Assembly (NCBI RefSeq): GCF_038006205.1
Contig: NZ_JBBOUU010000002.1
Coordinates: forward strand, 1 to 64,000
DNA: 64,000 bases
Direction: 5' to 3'
Source of the DNA: Solibacillus sp. FSL R7-0668
GTDB taxonomy: Bacteria; Bacillota; Bacilli; Bacillales_A; Planococcaceae
The notes under the pieces were generated by a model, which did no database searches, was not told where the DNA came from, and saw nothing but the letters and a program-made list of their open reading frames with translations. Positions 33,291-42,343 of this stretch are shown here, one piece after another (positions within the stretch are counted from its first letter, which is position 1; each line of letters begins with the position of its first letter). The position numbers and the translations under genes are program-made.

Positions 33291-33346
33291 ATATAAATAT
33301 ATAAATATATAAATATATAAATTTATTAATATATTAAATAATAAAA
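33291..33346 (+). repeat. Octamer array, 7 units, after the VWA gene
   Basis: Four identical units ATATAAAT are followed by TTATTAAT, ATATTAAA and TAATAAAA, all in phase. The array starts one base after the stop codon. The gap to 33597 also contains the terminator at 33357-33397. Confidence 0.8.
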
Positions 33347-33356
33347 TACTGTACAA

Positions 33357-33397
33357 GAAAAGACATGAAACGTTCAATGCATGTTTCATGTCTTTTT
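33357..33397 (+). terminator. Terminator of the MoxR-VWA module
   Basis: AGACATGAAAC pairs exactly with GTTTCATGTCT and is followed by five T residues; flanking A and T extend the stem. Confidence 0.88.
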
Positions 33398-33597
33398 GTT
33401 TGATGAATCTATTCTGAGGCATAGGCTAGCACGTTCATTAACGATAAAGCAAGCTTGCTATGATGAATAAAATTACATAAAAAGCTTAAAATAGAATAGA
33501 TACGACATAAATATAGAAATAAAGGCTCTATTTATTATATAATAAAATAAAAATCGGTATAATTTTTATCAAAAATCGTTTTTAAAGGATGATTAAC

Positions 33598-34956
33598 GTG
33601 AACAACATCGTAAAAGTAAAGTCTTTTTACATTCATAATATAAAAAATGTGAAGCATGGGGAGATTTCAATTCCTGTTAGCTTTGAGGAACTGCACCAAT
33701 CGAATTTGGTTGGTTTATATGGACAAAACGGATCGGGCAAGACAACGGTTGTTGAAGCTTTTAGCCTGCTAAAAATATTAATTAGTGGATGGATTCCTAA
33801 AAAGAATGTACCTGAAAGCTTAAAGCTACGTGAAAAGCATAAGGAGCTACTCAGCTTTGATCAGCCAACTGCTACATTAGAATTTGACTTTCTTGTTCAA
33901 AATACGTTTGGCCAGTACTTTGTAAACTATTTTGTGGAGCTTTCGTTGGGTGAGGAAGGGCTATTTGTTACGCAAGAAAGAATGAGCTATAAAGAAAATG
34001 AGAAAAATAAAAAGCCAAAGCTACTCATCCAAAAAAATCATGAGGATGTTCAAATTAGAACGAAAACATTAAGCATGTTCAATGAAGACACACGCGTAAA
34101 ATTAAAAGTCGTGAATCAGCTGTCAAAGGAGCCCGAAACATCGTTTATATTCCACAAAGATGTGAAGGAGCTTTTGAAGGAGCAGTTAGAGCCAGTTGAA
34201 TATGATTTAGTGCGTTGCTTAGCTGAGGAGTTTAACCGAGATTTACACATTGTGAATAATGAAAGCATCGGCTTACTCATGACAAAGATGATTATGCCGT
34301 TTAGTATTCATTTAGAAAAAAAGCGTGGTGCGATTCCGTATGATTTAGATGCGCCGGCATTATTGCCAGAAGTACTCTTTCATACATTACGCGATGTCAT
34401 TGAACAAAGTAATAAAGTGTTAAAGGCGATTATTCCAGGGCTTGAGATTAAAATACACGAAATTAATAAGGAAACGAACGATGAAGGTGAACCGAGTGTA
34501 CGCTTTGAATTTTTATCAAAGCGTGGGGATGTCGAACTGCCACTACGTACTGAGTCGGAAGGGATTTTAAAAATCATTTCGATTTTAAGTGTGCTAATTG
34601 CTACGTACAACAATCCGAATGCCTGTGTCGTTGTAGATGAAATTGATGCGGGTGTATTTGAATTTTTATTAGGTGAGCTTTTAGAGGTCATTAAAGAAGG
34701 TGGTCAAGGTCAGCTCATCTTCACATCACATAACCTGCGTATTTTAGAGGTGTTAACGCCAAAGGATTTATGGTTTACAACAGTAAATGAGGATAATCGC
34801 TACATCCAATTAAAAGGTATTAAAAAGATGAATAATATGCGAGACGTTTATTTACGAGCGATTCAGCTTGGTGGTCAAGAGGAAGAAATCTACCAAAAGA
34901 CGAAGACGTTCCAAATTAAACGAGCATTCCGAAAAGCTGGTGTAAAAAATGACTAA
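33598..34956 (+). CDS. AAA15-type ATPase of a two-gene defence-like pair
   Basis: A protein of about 452 residues with an SMC/OLD-like ATPase: Walker A LYGQNGSGKTTVVEA (about 40-52) and Walker B ACVVVDEIDAGVFEFLLGELL (about 342-360), preceded by a Ser-rich region RTESEGILKIISIL, which takes the place of the ABC signature. A D-loop/switch TSHNLRIL follows. These are features of the AAA_15 class found with TOPRIM nucleases. The GTG start at 33598 has AAAGGA 8 bases upstream; ATG 33589 overlaps that site. The next gene overlaps by 8 bases. Confidence 0.8.
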   Translation: MNNIVKVKSFYIHNIKNVKHGEISIPVSFEELHQSNLVGLYGQNGSGKTTVVEAFSLLKILISGWIPKKNVPESLKLREKHKELLSFDQPTATLEFDFLVQNTFGQYFVNYFVELSLGEEGLFVTQERMSYKENEKNKKPKLLIQKNHEDVQIRTKTLSMFNEDTRVKLKVVNQLSKEPETSFIFHKDVKELLKEQLEPVEYDLVRCLAEEFNRDLHIVNNESIGLLMTKMIMPFSIHLEKKRGAIPYDLDAPALLPEVLFHTLRDVIEQSNKVLKAIIPGLEIKIHEINKETNDEGEPSVRFEFLSKRGDVELPLRTESEGILKIISILSVLIATYNNPNACVVVDEIDAGVFEFLLGELLEVIKEGGQGQLIFTSHNLRILEVLTPKDLWFTTVNEDNRYIQLKGIKKMNNMRDVYLRAIQLGGQEEEIYQKTKTFQIKRAFRKAGVKND

Positions 34957-35668
34957 AAAGGTTGTTTTAGTATTAGTAGAAGGGGAAGCGGAGGAAACGG
35001 TTTTAACGGAGTATTTAGAAGAAGTGTTTGGGGATCAAGAAGTATTTATTGATGTTCAAAATGGCGATGTATTGGCAGACTGGAATCAAGATAAAAACGT
35101 AAAAAATGCAATTGGTGATGTCATAAAGGCATACTTAAAGAAGACCAAATTTAGAGCATCTGATTTAAAATGGGTATTCCAAATTACCGATAGTGACGGT
35201 GTCTTTATTGCAAATGATCATGTAAAAGTAGATGAGCAAAAGGGGCTCTTTTACGATGAATCTGCTATTTTCGTAAGTGATATCCAGAAGAAAAGACAAA
35301 TTGAGCAGCGAAATGAGAAAAAAGCGAAAAACATGAAAGTCTTGTCTACAACGAGTCACTTTAATTTAGAGCGTGTGAAAATACCGTATAACATTTATTA
35401 TTTTTCTACTAATTTAGATCATGTGCTCTGGGATGAGCGAAATGAATTGCAGCATCAAAAAACAAGGAAGGCTGAACAATTTATTGAAACGCTTGAATGC
35501 ACGTTAGAAGAGTTTCTTTGGACATACAGTGCCATCTCGCAAGACGAATTGACGGAGCAGGCCTATAAAGAAAGCTGGACCTACTTAAGTGAAGAGGTCA
35601 ATTCCTTAAAGCGTGTAACGAACGTCACGCTGCTGTTTGAGCTAGCGAGAGAGCAGCAAAATAAATAA
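34949..35668 (+). CDS. TOPRIM-like nuclease partner
   Basis: A 239-residue protein starting with KKVVLVLVEGEAEETVL, where VEG is the first TOPRIM acid, followed by WVFQITDSDGVF (the DxD acids). It overlaps the ATPase gene by 8 bases. ATPase plus separate TOPRIM protein is the layout of PARIS (AriA/AriB) and AbiL/RloAB-type phage defence; I cannot say which from motifs alone. The nuclease is probably held inactive by the ATPase until triggered. Confidence 0.7.
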   Translation: MTKKVVLVLVEGEAEETVLTEYLEEVFGDQEVFIDVQNGDVLADWNQDKNVKNAIGDVIKAYLKKTKFRASDLKWVFQITDSDGVFIANDHVKVDEQKGLFYDESAIFVSDIQKKRQIEQRNEKKAKNMKVLSTTSHFNLERVKIPYNIYYFSTNLDHVLWDERNELQHQKTRKAEQFIETLECTLEEFLWTYSAISQDELTEQAYKESWTYLSEEVNSLKRVTNVTLLFELAREQQNK

Positions 35669-35677
35669 GTAACGATA

Positions 35678-35709
35678 ATCACATCGCCGTTTAGGGTGGT
35701 GTGATTTTT
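35678..35709 (+). terminator. Terminator of the ATPase-TOPRIM pair
   Basis: ATCACA and inner C/G pairs match TGTGAT, followed by TTTT. Confidence 0.7.
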
Positions 35710-35745
35710 CTTTAATGAATCCATTGATGATCGGATTAGAATAAT

Positions 35746-35793
35746 AAATTAACCAATAAATATTTAAATTCATTAATATATTAATTAATTATT
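35746..35793 (+). repeat. Octamer array, 6 units, between convergent genes
   Basis: Units AAATTAAC, CAATAAAT, ATTTAAAT, TCATTAAT, ATATTAAT and TAATTATT run in phase and enter the last codons of the XRE gene on the other strand. Confidence 0.7.
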
Positions 35794-36246
35794 ATTCTCT
35801 TGTTCCTTCAATTTCAAAATTTCCCATAACAGCCTTAGCTGCTGCACTTGATTCGCAGTTAAGTCTTCTAGCTCGTCCTCAATCCACTCACGCAGTGGCT
35901 CGTTTGTAATGTTATTTAACTTTTCCTTATAGAGCAGTTCATATTCATGGGCTCTTTCCATCGCGTGTAGATGCTCGGCGTTGTAGCGATTGTAGGCTTT
36001 ATTGGTTAGCACAATGTCCTGCCAGCCGAGCAGTTCGTCAATGCCTTTATTATAGAGAGCACCGAGTTTAAGGAGATTATCAAGCGTGGGGATGCTGCGA
36101 CCAGATTCATAGTAAGAATAGGCAGAGGGACTCATGCCTAAAAAGAAGGCAACGTCGAGCGTACGGATGCCTACATGCTGTCTTGATTCCTTTAGATTTT
36201 TACGCAAAGCAGCCTTCACCGCTTCAATATCTACAATCCCATTCAT
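35785..36246 (-). CDS. XRE-family regulator divergent from the conjugation operon
   Basis: A 153-residue protein with an N-terminal Cro/CI helix-turn-helix (VGIRTLDVAFFLGMSPSAYSYYESGRSIPTLDNLLKL, about 25-60) and a helical acidic C-terminus. GGAGG lies before the ATG. It is divergent from the main transfer promoter at 36355, and the gap contains a small palindrome ATTGTAACAAT (36271-36281) and a related TGTAACAAAT (36303-36312) that could be its operators. It is a good candidate for the repressor of conjugation. Confidence 0.8.
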   Translation of the reverse strand: MNGIVDIEAVKAALRKNLKESRQHVGIRTLDVAFFLGMSPSAYSYYESGRSIPTLDNLLKLGALYNKGIDELLGWQDIVLTNKAYNRYNAEHLHAMERAHEYELLYKEKLNNITNEPLREWIEDELEDLTANQVQQLRLLWEILKLKEQENNN

Positions 36247-36354
36247 AGAAAACCTCCAACAAGTCAGAATATTGTAACAATAGTTTACAGGAGTTGCAGC
36301 CGTGTAACAAATATTAAAATTAAATAATAATTAATTTTCTGTGTACATTATTTG

Positions 36355-36383
36355 TTGACAGTAACTTTCGATTAATCTATAAT
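36355..36383 (+). promoter_or_regulatory. Consensus sigma-A promoter of the conjugation operon
   Basis: TTGACA (36355-36360), exactly 17 bases and TATAAT (36378-36383): a perfect consensus promoter. It drives the NusG-like gene and the transfer genes behind it. Such a strong promoter needs tight repression, consistent with the divergent XRE gene. Confidence 0.8.
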
Positions 36384-36476
36384 TCAAAATTATCAAATTA
36401 TTATTAAGTATTATGCGTTTTATTTTGGTTGGTAGGAGCTATAATTAACAATTAGTTAATAAAAGGGGTGAGAAGG

Positions 36477-37103
36477 ATGGCATTTTATGCAGTTTGGGTT
36501 CAAACCGGTAAGGAGCAGGCAGTCACGGAGGAACTAATTTCACGTCGTATTCCAGGGCTTGAATCGATTTTTACGTTGGATCGCTTCACGGCTATTCTTC
36601 AAGGGTGCCCTTCTGAAGAGATAATTGAAGTGAATAGCTGTGACTACCTACAGATAGGTGAAATGCGTAAACTTATGCAAAGAATGCGTACGGCTGCATG
36701 TGATCAGGATGTGGATACACGTCAGTTGCTGCAAGGCTACCGTATGGCATTGCACGAATTAACGGAGGCGTTTCGTCAGCAGCGGGAAACAAGTACGTCG
36801 CTTTTACAGGGCTATGTTTTAATTGAGCTTGCTGAGGAGGAGCAGCTTTCGGCGGATACATGGCATTTAATTAAGGATATTCCGTATGTAATCGATATTC
36901 CTTCTGATTTAGCCATTCCAGAGGCGGAAATTGTGACGTTCTTTACGTACAATCCGTTTGTCTTTATTGCGTCATTTGCCAAGCGAATAGTAGGACCATT
37001 CATCCAAGAATCAATTAGTACCCGTTTTATGTCACAGGTGGAGAGTGTGCGTTTAGTGTGGAGTACAGCACTGCGTCAATTTATCCGAAAGCGGCTTGTC
37101 TGA
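36477..37103 (+). CDS. Specialised NusG paralogue (LoaP/RfaH-like)
   Basis: A 208-residue protein that starts FYAVWVQTGKEQ, the entry of a NusG N-terminal (NGN) domain, and later has LLQGYVLIEL...WHLIKDIPYVIDI, the matching second half (compare LFPGYVFV...W..V...PGV in NusG). About 60 residues of helical insertion separate them. The C-terminal part does not show an obvious KOW motif. Paralogues of this kind (RfaH, LoaP, TraB-like) bind paused polymerase and prevent termination in one long operon. It is the first gene after the consensus promoter. The ATG at 36477 is preferred over GTG 36468. Confidence 0.75.
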   Translation: MAFYAVWVQTGKEQAVTEELISRRIPGLESIFTLDRFTAILQGCPSEEIIEVNSCDYLQIGEMRKLMQRMRTAACDQDVDTRQLLQGYRMALHELTEAFRQQRETSTSLLQGYVLIELAEEEQLSADTWHLIKDIPYVIDIPSDLAIPEAEIVTFFTYNPFVFIASFAKRIVGPFIQESISTRFMSQVESVRLVWSTALRQFIRKRLV

Positions 37104-37235
37104 CGGTTGCTTAAGTCTCGCGGGGTGATTCGAATGGTCGGTCGGCTTCGTCACAGGCTATAGGAAAATTTCCTGAAAAGTTTCATATTCGGGGATGGCG
37201 GAGCACGGTCTAAATTTAATAGTGAGGTGGTTAGG
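37104..37235 (+). other. Possible structured leader after the NusG-like gene
   Basis: This 132-base gap is more G/C-rich than other gaps and lacks the octamer array. It has a stem GTGA..CGAA / TTCG..TCAC (about 37124-37153) and the palindrome GGAAAATTTCC. It may be the recruiting hairpin for the upstream antiterminator. Confidence 0.35.
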
Positions 37236-37538
37236 ATGCAAACACCCAAGTTCGCAGCTATCCATCAGTTTCGGCAGTTACTTTTACAGCAAGTAGCGTA
37301 CCGACAACTGATGGATAGCTTTTATTTATTTCAAAAAGGCTATGCAAAATTAGAAGATATTGAACGCATGGCGGTGTATTTAAATCAGCAGCAGGTGCTT
37401 ATTCCATCTACAGAGTGCATCGAGCAGCATGCTAGACAAATTCAAGCAGAGCTAGAGGTCATTGATCAGCAAGTTGCTTATTTACGGCAGTTTTTAATCG
37501 AATATGGTCTGGATGATAGTAATGCATTAATCAATTAG
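37236..37538 (+). CDS. Small coiled-coil protein of the transfer operon
   Basis: A 100-residue soluble helical protein rich in Gln, with heptad-like leucines in the second half. Not recognised. GAGGTGGTTAGG precedes the ATG at 37236; GTG 37227 is inside that. The coding end (...ALIN-stop) already lies in the octamer array. Confidence 0.65.
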   Translation: MQTPKFAAIHQFRQLLLQQVAYRQLMDSFYLFQKGYAKLEDIERMAVYLNQQQVLIPSTECIEQHARQIQAELEVIDQQVAYLRQFLIEYGLDDSNALIN

Positions 37539-37563
37539 TATATTAATCAATTTATATAGAAAG
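37524..37563 (+). repeat. Octamer array, 5 units
   Basis: GCATTAAT, CAATTAGT, ATATTAAT, CAATTTAT, ATAGAAAG run in phase from inside the previous gene to the next ribosome-binding site. Confidence 0.7.
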
Positions 37564-37572
37564 GGTGAGGTT

Positions 37573-37797
37573 ATGTTTAAAGGGTTGTTTCTATTTATCT
37601 TTGGGCTCATTGCCTTCATTTTTGTGGGCGTAATTTTACTCGAAACCTTCCCGACCTTACAGCCTGTGTGGAATGAATTTAAATCCCTTGTTGCTGTGAC
37701 CTATAACGAGGTGAAGGTTGAATACGGGGCGTTAGCAGCGGGCGTCATTGCAATTGGACTTTTAGCACTGGCAGCAACGTCACTGAATAAACGGTAG
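37573..37797 (+). CDS. Small two-span membrane protein of the transfer operon
   Basis: A 74-residue protein with hydrophobic segments at about 4-25 and 52-70 and a short polar loop. No known family. GGGTGAGG precedes the ATG. Position between early transfer genes suggests a role in the mating channel. Confidence 0.7.
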   Translation: MFKGLFLFIFGLIAFIFVGVILLETFPTLQPVWNEFKSLVAVTYNEVKVEYGALAAGVIAIGLLALAATSLNKR

Positions 37798-37809
37798 GAG
37801 GTGAGAGAC

Positions 37810-38841
37810 GTGAAGTGGATGAACAGGGCGAAAAAGCTGCCAACAGACGTCACACAGGCAGTACGTCAGGATTACGAGCTTGCAAAGGAACGAAAGAATA
37901 TGAAAAAGGCACGCGTGAAGCCAAAGGGATATTGGTTAAGGAAACTAGGGGTAGCATTGTTTTGGCTAGCCTTTTTATGTGTGCTTTTAATCATCGGGAA
38001 TAGCTTTTTCAAAACAGACGAGGTGACGAGTGAGGACAAGCAAGCACCAAGTATTGTAAAGGTAACGTCGATCGAAGCGACAGAATTTGCGAAACGGTTC
38101 ACACGTGCGTATTTCACCTTTACCCCAGCGGATGATTTAGCAACGACACGTGAAAAAGCGTTGCAGCCATTTTTAGCAAGCAACGTCGAGGCATTTGCAG
38201 GGCTAGATGTACTTAGCTCACTGTATCAGTCGAGCGTAGTCGCAACAGAAATACTCGATGTAAAGCAGCTATCAGAGAGAACGTCACATATTACAGTAAA
38301 GGCAACGCAGCAGCTGACAGCGGTGAAAAAAGCAGGTGAACAAGGCATAACAGACATACCAAAAGAAGAGCAAACAACGGAAAACATCGTTCAATATCTC
38401 GTTGTGCCAGTCGGCTATGACGAGCAATTTTTCGTGTACGGCAATCCCATGTTTACGTATGTTGAGGAGCCAGATATTTCTTCCTCTGTGACGGTCGGCA
38501 ATTTAAAGGAGGCACCGATTGAAGTGATGCAGGATATTCAAGCATTTTTACCAACCTTCTTTAAAGCGTACACAACAGATGAGCAGGAGCAGCTAAACTA
38601 TTTACTTGAAACCGACAACCTTGCCATTAGCCTTCAGGAATCGATGATTTTTGAAGAGGTAAGAAGTACAAAAGCGTATGTGTTAGAAGAGGGCTGGCTT
38701 GTATTTGCAACGGTGAAGCTACTCGATCCAAAAACGAATATCCCAGTAGAAACAACGTATCAACTTGAAATTAAACAGGCTGCGACCAATCAATTAGTCG
38801 TTAGTGGCTTTAATAATTATGAGAGCTTAGAAGTGAATTAA
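37810..38841 (+). CDS. TcpC-family conjugal transfer protein
   Basis: A 343-residue bitopic membrane protein: cytoplasmic basic N-terminus, one membrane span (about 42-64) and a large outside part with two NTF2-like domains (about 80-200 and 220-340). This is the layout of TcpC / Orf13 of Gram-positive conjugation systems (VirB8-like). The GTG at 37810 follows AGGAGGTGA; ATG 37819 is an alternative. The stop lies in an octamer array. Confidence 0.8.
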   Translation: MKWMNRAKKLPTDVTQAVRQDYELAKERKNMKKARVKPKGYWLRKLGVALFWLAFLCVLLIIGNSFFKTDEVTSEDKQAPSIVKVTSIEATEFAKRFTRAYFTFTPADDLATTREKALQPFLASNVEAFAGLDVLSSLYQSSVVATEILDVKQLSERTSHITVKATQQLTAVKKAGEQGITDIPKEEQTTENIVQYLVVPVGYDEQFFVYGNPMFTYVEEPDISSSVTVGNLKEAPIEVMQDIQAFLPTFFKAYTTDEQEQLNYLLETDNLAISLQESMIFEEVRSTKAYVLEEGWLVFATVKLLDPKTNIPVETTYQLEIKQAATNQLVVSGFNNYESLEVN

Positions 38842-38890
38842 TCCATTAAAATATTAATCAATAAAACTATTAATATATTAACCAATTAAA
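38835..38890 (+). repeat. Octamer array, 7 units
   Basis: GAATTAAT, CCATTAAA, ATATTAAT, CAATAAAA, CTATTAAT, ATATTAAC, CAATTAAA in phase, ending at GGAG. Confidence 0.8.
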
Positions 38891-38903
38891 GGAGCGTGAG
38901 AAG

Positions 38904-39125
38904 ATGGATTTATCAACATTATTTGAATGGCTAAAGGAACAGGCAGGCTACGTACTGATGATTATTGGGATTATCATTATTTTAGTAACTGCTGCACAAC
39001 GGCGCTGGACAGCAATGATCGGAGCAATTATTGCGATTGCGTTTATCGGGATTTTCGTACTGAATCCAGAAATCATCAAAACGATGTCAAATTGGTTAAA
39101 CGACAAGGTGAATTTAGGCGGATAA
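38904..39125 (+). CDS. Small membrane protein (TcpD-like position)
   Basis: A 73-residue protein with two hydrophobic segments (about 13-28 and 37-53) and a short polar C-terminus. Size and place between tcpC-like and tcpE-like genes match TcpD of pCW3; sequence identity was not checked. AAAGGAG precedes the ATG. Confidence 0.7.
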   Translation: MDLSTLFEWLKEQAGYVLMIIGIIIILVTAAQRRWTAMIGAIIAIAFIGIFVLNPEIIKTMSNWLNDKVNLGG

Positions 39126-39136
39126 GAGGTGAAAGC

Positions 39137-39742
39137 ATGAACGGAAAAGAGCGTGTGTCGCTACTTGTATTAAATGACTATTTAAAGTTCGACCGAAAAA
39201 TCTATCAGTTCATGGGCTTTTCCTTCGGTCGTGCCATTAAAGTAAAAACGATTGTGTATTTCTTTTTAGCATTAGCGGCGGAGCTACTGCTATTTTTTGT
39301 GCCTGGGGTATCAAGCTTTTTAAAAATGCTACCTGAGGTGTTTTTATTAATTGTTCCGTTTTCCATTGCCTATTTACTGTCAGACATTGCGACTGAGGGG
39401 CGTTCCTCTGTCCATTATTTTCGTTCTGTCGTGCAGTATGTGCTTAGATGGAATAAGCAGGTGACGTATTGCCGTGGGCGTGAGGTGACAAAGCCAAAGG
39501 TGTATCGCTTTAAGGAAATCATTTCTGTGCGTCATCAAGAGCTAGACCCGTACACGAAAATAAGAGCACAGGCAGTGGAAAAGGTCATGGCTAAACGCGA
39601 GCAAAAGGCGAAACGTAAGCAAGTAAAACTAGCACCACAGCCACAGGTACCAATGAGTCAGCCGACCGAGCAGCCAGCCTTAACACCATTAAAGGAAGAA
39701 AAGCAGCTGCTGTTAACGGTTCGTATGAAGGAAGGAGATTAG
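39137..39742 (+). CDS. TcpE-family conjugal transfer membrane protein
   Basis: A 201-residue protein with two adjacent membrane spans (about 35-55 and 62-82), followed by YRSV..Y-like and WNKQVTYCRGREV. The TcpE layout, DYLKFDRKIYQF followed by paired spans, is seen. The C-terminal 70 residues are charged and Gln/Pro-rich. The ATG at 39137 follows AGAGGTGA. It lies directly before the VirB4 ATPase gene, as in Tcp systems. Confidence 0.82.
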   Translation: MNGKERVSLLVLNDYLKFDRKIYQFMGFSFGRAIKVKTIVYFFLALAAELLLFFVPGVSSFLKMLPEVFLLIVPFSIAYLLSDIATEGRSSVHYFRSVVQYVLRWNKQVTYCRGREVTKPKVYRFKEIISVRHQELDPYTKIRAQAVEKVMAKREQKAKRKQVKLAPQPQVPMSQPTEQPALTPLKEEKQLLLTVRMKEGD

Positions 39743-39743
39743 T

Positions 39744-42341
39744 ATGGTGGCATTACTCGATTATCCAGTGAAGCACATTGACGGTAATTTAATCTTTAGT
39801 CATGACGGTAGTGTAACAGCGTACTACCGTCTTGCCGGCTTTAACTATGAATTTTTAGACCATGAGGACAAGTTTATCCCGTTTCATTCACAGCTTGCCT
39901 TTTTATTTAATAATCGTTATGACCTACATTTTATCTCGGAGCCGTTTCCTACAAATATCGACCTTATTTTAGCGGATACGATTGCGAGTATTAAGAGGAA
40001 GAGCTATCCACTCAAGGAGGCAGGGCTACAATACTTTCAATATTTGAGCACGTATTTTGAGGAGCAAAAAATGACGCAGGAAACGAGCGAGTATATTCAG
40101 TACATCGGTGTGCAGCTAGATCCAACGAAAAATAAATACCGTGATGGTAATATTGGCGTCACGCTATTTCAGTCGTTAAAGGAATTATGGAATGGCTTAA
40201 GTGCACAGGTCAATCGTTCTGTCGGGCTCACGTCCCAGGATTTATTGCAAGCAGAAATTAATGCATGGCATGACCAAGCAGATTTACTGAAGGAGCAGCT
40301 GCAATCGGGCTTTTTATGTAAGGTCGAGAAGGCCCGTACAGCAGAGTGCGTATATTTACTTGAAAAGGAGTTCTCGGTGACGTCGAGTAATGCCGACGTA
40401 CAGAGCCGAGAAGAATTTAGGAGCGGTGAGGTTGTAGAAGGCACAGAACTAGTAGACGGCCAAGAGATTACGTATCAAACGGTGCGTACGAATCCACGTG
40501 ACTTTTTAGAGCTGCAAGGTACCAACATTGAGGAGCATACAGCGACCTCTTTAAAGCTTACCAAGCTGGACGCAGCAGATAACGAGAACACGTATTTCAC
40601 AAAATATTTAGTCGTGCACTCGATGGATAGTGAAATGAGCTTTCCACATAATGAGTGGCTTTATTTATTACAATCACGGCTCTCATTTCCTGTGTCGACA
40701 AGTATTCGTGCCTATCATCAAACGAATGAGCGGATTGTCAAAAGACTCTCAAATAAACGCTTAGAATTTATTGACCAAAAGCAGGAAGCCTATAAAGCAG
40801 GAGCAGATACAGATTTAGCTCTACATCAATCCGAGCAAGGGGCGATTCAAGCGGAAGCCTACTTTCAAAAAAGCGGGCAGCCAGCGTACGCCTGCTCCAT
40901 TATCTTCAAGGTCGGAGCAACGAGTCAAAAGGAAGTAAACGTGCGAGCAGAGCAGCTGAAGCAGGAGCTTTTAAAATACGGCATGAAGATTGTCGCTCCC
41001 TTTGGCGAGCAAATTGCTCTGGCGATGGAAAAGCTACTTGGTTCAAGGCAAATTAATACGGATTACAAAATTGAAGTGGAATCAGGTGTCTTAGCTGCGA
41101 TGATGTTCGGGGCAACCACTTCAGTTGGCGATAACCGTGGCTTTTACATTGGTTATACCGATCGGCTCCGTCGCCCTGTTTTTATTCAGCCAGATCTTGC
41201 AGCTAAAGCGTATGATATCGGCAATTTGGAGGATAGTATTTCAGCGATTGTTGCTGGGGCAACGGGGAAAGGGAAAAGTTATTTCATGAATCTTTATACG
41301 ACACTATCCGTCTTAACGGGTTCACAGGCACTCATTGTGGACCCCAAAGGCGATAGAAAGCACTGGGAAAGCCTCCCGTTAATCGATAAAGCGTTTATTT
41401 CAAAGTGGACGCTCGGTAGTGATTTAGCGGATAGAGGCTGCTTGGATCCGTTTCGCACGGCAGATTCTATTGAAAATGCCAAAGCAACAGCGAAGGATAT
41501 TTTGGCGTATTTAGTTGATGTCGATTTGCGGGATACCGAGTATCAAATGCTTGCCCTTGCCGTTGAGGCAGTGTCTCAAGAGGAGGACCCGTGCATCGGA
41601 GCGGTCATTACGCATTTAGAGGAAATGTTCGTGGCAGAGGAATATAAAATGTCGCAGAAAAAGCAGCAGGCAATCGAAACGCTAGTCGATGTATTCCACT
41701 CTCTTAAAAATGAAAAGCTCGCCTCTTTATTATTTGGTGAGGTTGGGCAGGACTTTAAGGTGTTAAAGGTCGACAAGCCGATGCAGATTTTAATGGTGGA
41801 GCATTTAAACTTACCAGATAGTGATCAGTCACAAACTAGAAAGCTCTTACCTTCTCAAAAGCTGTCTGAGGCCATTATGATTTCCATTACGGCGTTTACG
41901 CAGCAGTATATGTTTAATCAAGACCGCAGCATCCATAAAATCATTTTGCAGGATGAGGCAAGCTCGATTGACGCAAACCCGTCTGGCAGGCGGATGATGG
42001 ACTTTATTATCCGTAAAGGACGTTACTACAACACAACGCTCCTAAAGGGCTCACAAAATGCAACGGACCATGGCAATGACGTGGCCAATGTCGGGATGAA
42101 ATTTTCATTTGGTCTAAGGAAATCCGAGGAAGCGAAGGAAATGCTGAAATTTTTAAACTTACCAGAAACGGATACAAACGTACAAAAGCTTCGAACGCTT
42201 GAAAAAGGGCACTGCTTGTTCCAAGACATTTACGGACGCACAACAACTATCTATATTGATCCTGTCTTTGTTGAGTTCGAGCGGGCATTTGATTCCTCAA
42301 CAGCGAGTGAAGAGGAGCGTTTACGAGAACAAAATAAATAA
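39744..42341 (+). CDS. VirB4/TcpF-family conjugation ATPase
   Basis: An 865-residue ATPase. Walker A is VAGATGKGKSYFMNL (about 505), followed by LIVDPKGDRKHW; Walker B is KIILQDEASSID (about 735). Full-length VirB4 family with an N-terminal domain of about 350 residues. It energises substrate transfer and channel assembly of the type IV secretion system at the membrane. GAAGGAG precedes the ATG; the gap to the tcpE-like gene is one base. Confidence 0.92.
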   Translation: MVALLDYPVKHIDGNLIFSHDGSVTAYYRLAGFNYEFLDHEDKFIPFHSQLAFLFNNRYDLHFISEPFPTNIDLILADTIASIKRKSYPLKEAGLQYFQYLSTYFEEQKMTQETSEYIQYIGVQLDPTKNKYRDGNIGVTLFQSLKELWNGLSAQVNRSVGLTSQDLLQAEINAWHDQADLLKEQLQSGFLCKVEKARTAECVYLLEKEFSVTSSNADVQSREEFRSGEVVEGTELVDGQEITYQTVRTNPRDFLELQGTNIEEHTATSLKLTKLDAADNENTYFTKYLVVHSMDSEMSFPHNEWLYLLQSRLSFPVSTSIRAYHQTNERIVKRLSNKRLEFIDQKQEAYKAGADTDLALHQSEQGAIQAEAYFQKSGQPAYACSIIFKVGATSQKEVNVRAEQLKQELLKYGMKIVAPFGEQIALAMEKLLGSRQINTDYKIEVESGVLAAMMFGATTSVGDNRGFYIGYTDRLRRPVFIQPDLAAKAYDIGNLEDSISAIVAGATGKGKSYFMNLYTTLSVLTGSQALIVDPKGDRKHWESLPLIDKAFISKWTLGSDLADRGCLDPFRTADSIENAKATAKDILAYLVDVDLRDTEYQMLALAVEAVSQEEDPCIGAVITHLEEMFVAEEYKMSQKKQQAIETLVDVFHSLKNEKLASLLFGEVGQDFKVLKVDKPMQILMVEHLNLPDSDQSQTRKLLPSQKLSEAIMISITAFTQQYMFNQDRSIHKIILQDEASSIDANPSGRRMMDFIIRKGRYYNTTLLKGSQNATDHGNDVANVGMKFSFGLRKSEEAKEMLKFLNLPETDTNVQKLRTLEKGHCLFQDIYGRTTTIYIDPVFVEFERAFDSSTASEEERLREQNK

Positions 42342-42343
42342 AT

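Noticed and set aside
33291-33346. Simple microsatellite from slippage
   Set aside because: Only four units are identical; the other arrays keep 8-base phase with divergent units, so slippage alone does not explain the pattern.
34949-35668. Firm assignment of the TOPRIM protein as AriB of PARIS
   Set aside because: The motifs fit several ATPase-TOPRIM systems; a profile search would be needed.
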